Of a stretch of 64,000 bases of DNA, positions 63,734 to 64,000 are shown piece after piece. Source of the stretch: Laspinema palackyanum D2c (GTDB lineage Bacteria > Cyanobacteriota > Cyanobacteriia > Cyanobacteriales > Laspinemataceae); contig NZ_JAMXFD010000025.1 in NCBI RefSeq assembly GCF_025370875.1, forward strand, positions 1 through 64,000, read 5' to 3'. Numbering within the stretch: position 1 is the stretch's first letter; each line of letters opens with the position of its first letter. The translations under genes were made by a program, and so were the position numbers. Under the pieces are notes generated by a model. It was not told the DNA's origin. It made no database searches and saw only the letters and a program-made list of their open reading frames with translations.

Positions 63734-64000
63734 TTCGGATTAGGGTAACCCTTGTGGATACTGGTGTCCGAGTCGGTGAATATACAACAAAACATCCCTC
63801 TTGCTGGTTCCGGTCCAATGCTGAGGTTCTCAACTTAGCGCTTCTCACTCCATACCCAAGCGCCTGACCCATTCAAACAACCGTTACTAACACTTAATAT
63901 AAACTTTAAATTATACGTTAACCCTCTCCCCTTCTCTTCCTCTGGTGTGTGGACAACCGGGGAGGGGGGGTCTATCCTCTAGGAAATATCAGCGCTGTAG
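63734..64000. other. Right edge of window beyond the array
   Basis: No gene or RNA supported. A short open stretch (63734-63866) reads through in one + frame but matches nothing I recognise. Confidence 0.4.

Noticed and set aside
63734-63866. Plus-strand open stretch reading EYTTKHPSCWFRSNAEVLNLALLTPYPS
   Set aside because: No start codon or family recognised; too short to support as a gene remnant.

Overview
The window looks like a filamentous, Oscillatoriales-like cyanobacterium. The HIP1 octamer GCGATCGC is scattered throughout, and cyanobacterial families (DUF928, DUF1822, TIGR03985-type WYL regulator, Rpn/DUF4351, PEP-CTERM) recur. It has two functional halves joined by a decayed accessory stretch.

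Left half, about 0.7-45.2 kb: a giant-exoprotein region. Three very large genes (3544, 2343 and 2596 codons) share one N-terminal plan: a long acidic low-complexity arm, a DUF4114 module and a subtilisin-family protease. Each then has a different C-terminal payload: LysM/LGFP/PA14 repeats, an M23 peptidase and a hydrophobic tail; P-domain, Calx-beta, PA14-like and SH3; or SH3, LGFP, LysM, CHAP, GH24 lysozyme and lipase. None starts with a recognisable Sec signal. Next to the first lies an M50 peptidase with PqqD-like repeats plus an HlyD adaptor, possibly their export or maturation module. Between giants 2 and 3 sit a PEP-CTERM protein, a filamentous-haemagglutinin domain fused to its own TpsB-type pore, and a TPR-CHAT protease. 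Opposite them runs an operon of sigma factor, DUF1822, CHAT-CHASE2 sensor and DUF928.

A bipartite promoter motif, TAAAGTTTTGTAAC-N16-CGTAAAAATC with invariant 16-nt spacing, stands upstream of giant 2, the PEP-CTERM gene, the NfeD/giant 3 pair (twice) and, on the minus strand, the sigma gene itself. A variant precedes the M50/HlyD pair. Its shape is ECF-like (-35 with AAC, -10 with CGT). I infer that the local sigma factor drives itself and this surface/exoprotein regulon, and that the CHASE2/CHAT proteins feed a signal into it.

Middle, 45.2-48.3 kb: decayed accessory DNA with a Phd/VapC pair whose toxin is truncated, low-complexity repeats, a 3' tRNA-like fragment with a terminator (possible attachment site) and an intact PIN-domain gene.

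Right half, 48.3-64 kb: a type III-A CRISPR-Cas locus. A WYL regulator is divergent from csx3-AAA, cas10/csm1, csm2, csm3, csm4, csm5, cas6 and a CARF protein whose C-terminus looks like RelE rather than HEPN. About 2.4 kb on, past Rpn/DUF4351 genes and toxin-antitoxin debris, lie the 3' end of a lost cas2 and an array of 15 repeats and 14 spacers on the same strand. No cas1 is present, so adaptation must be absent or supplied in trans. A 91-bp direct repeat of the regulator's 5' end flanks about 1.2 kb inserted between regulator and effector operon.
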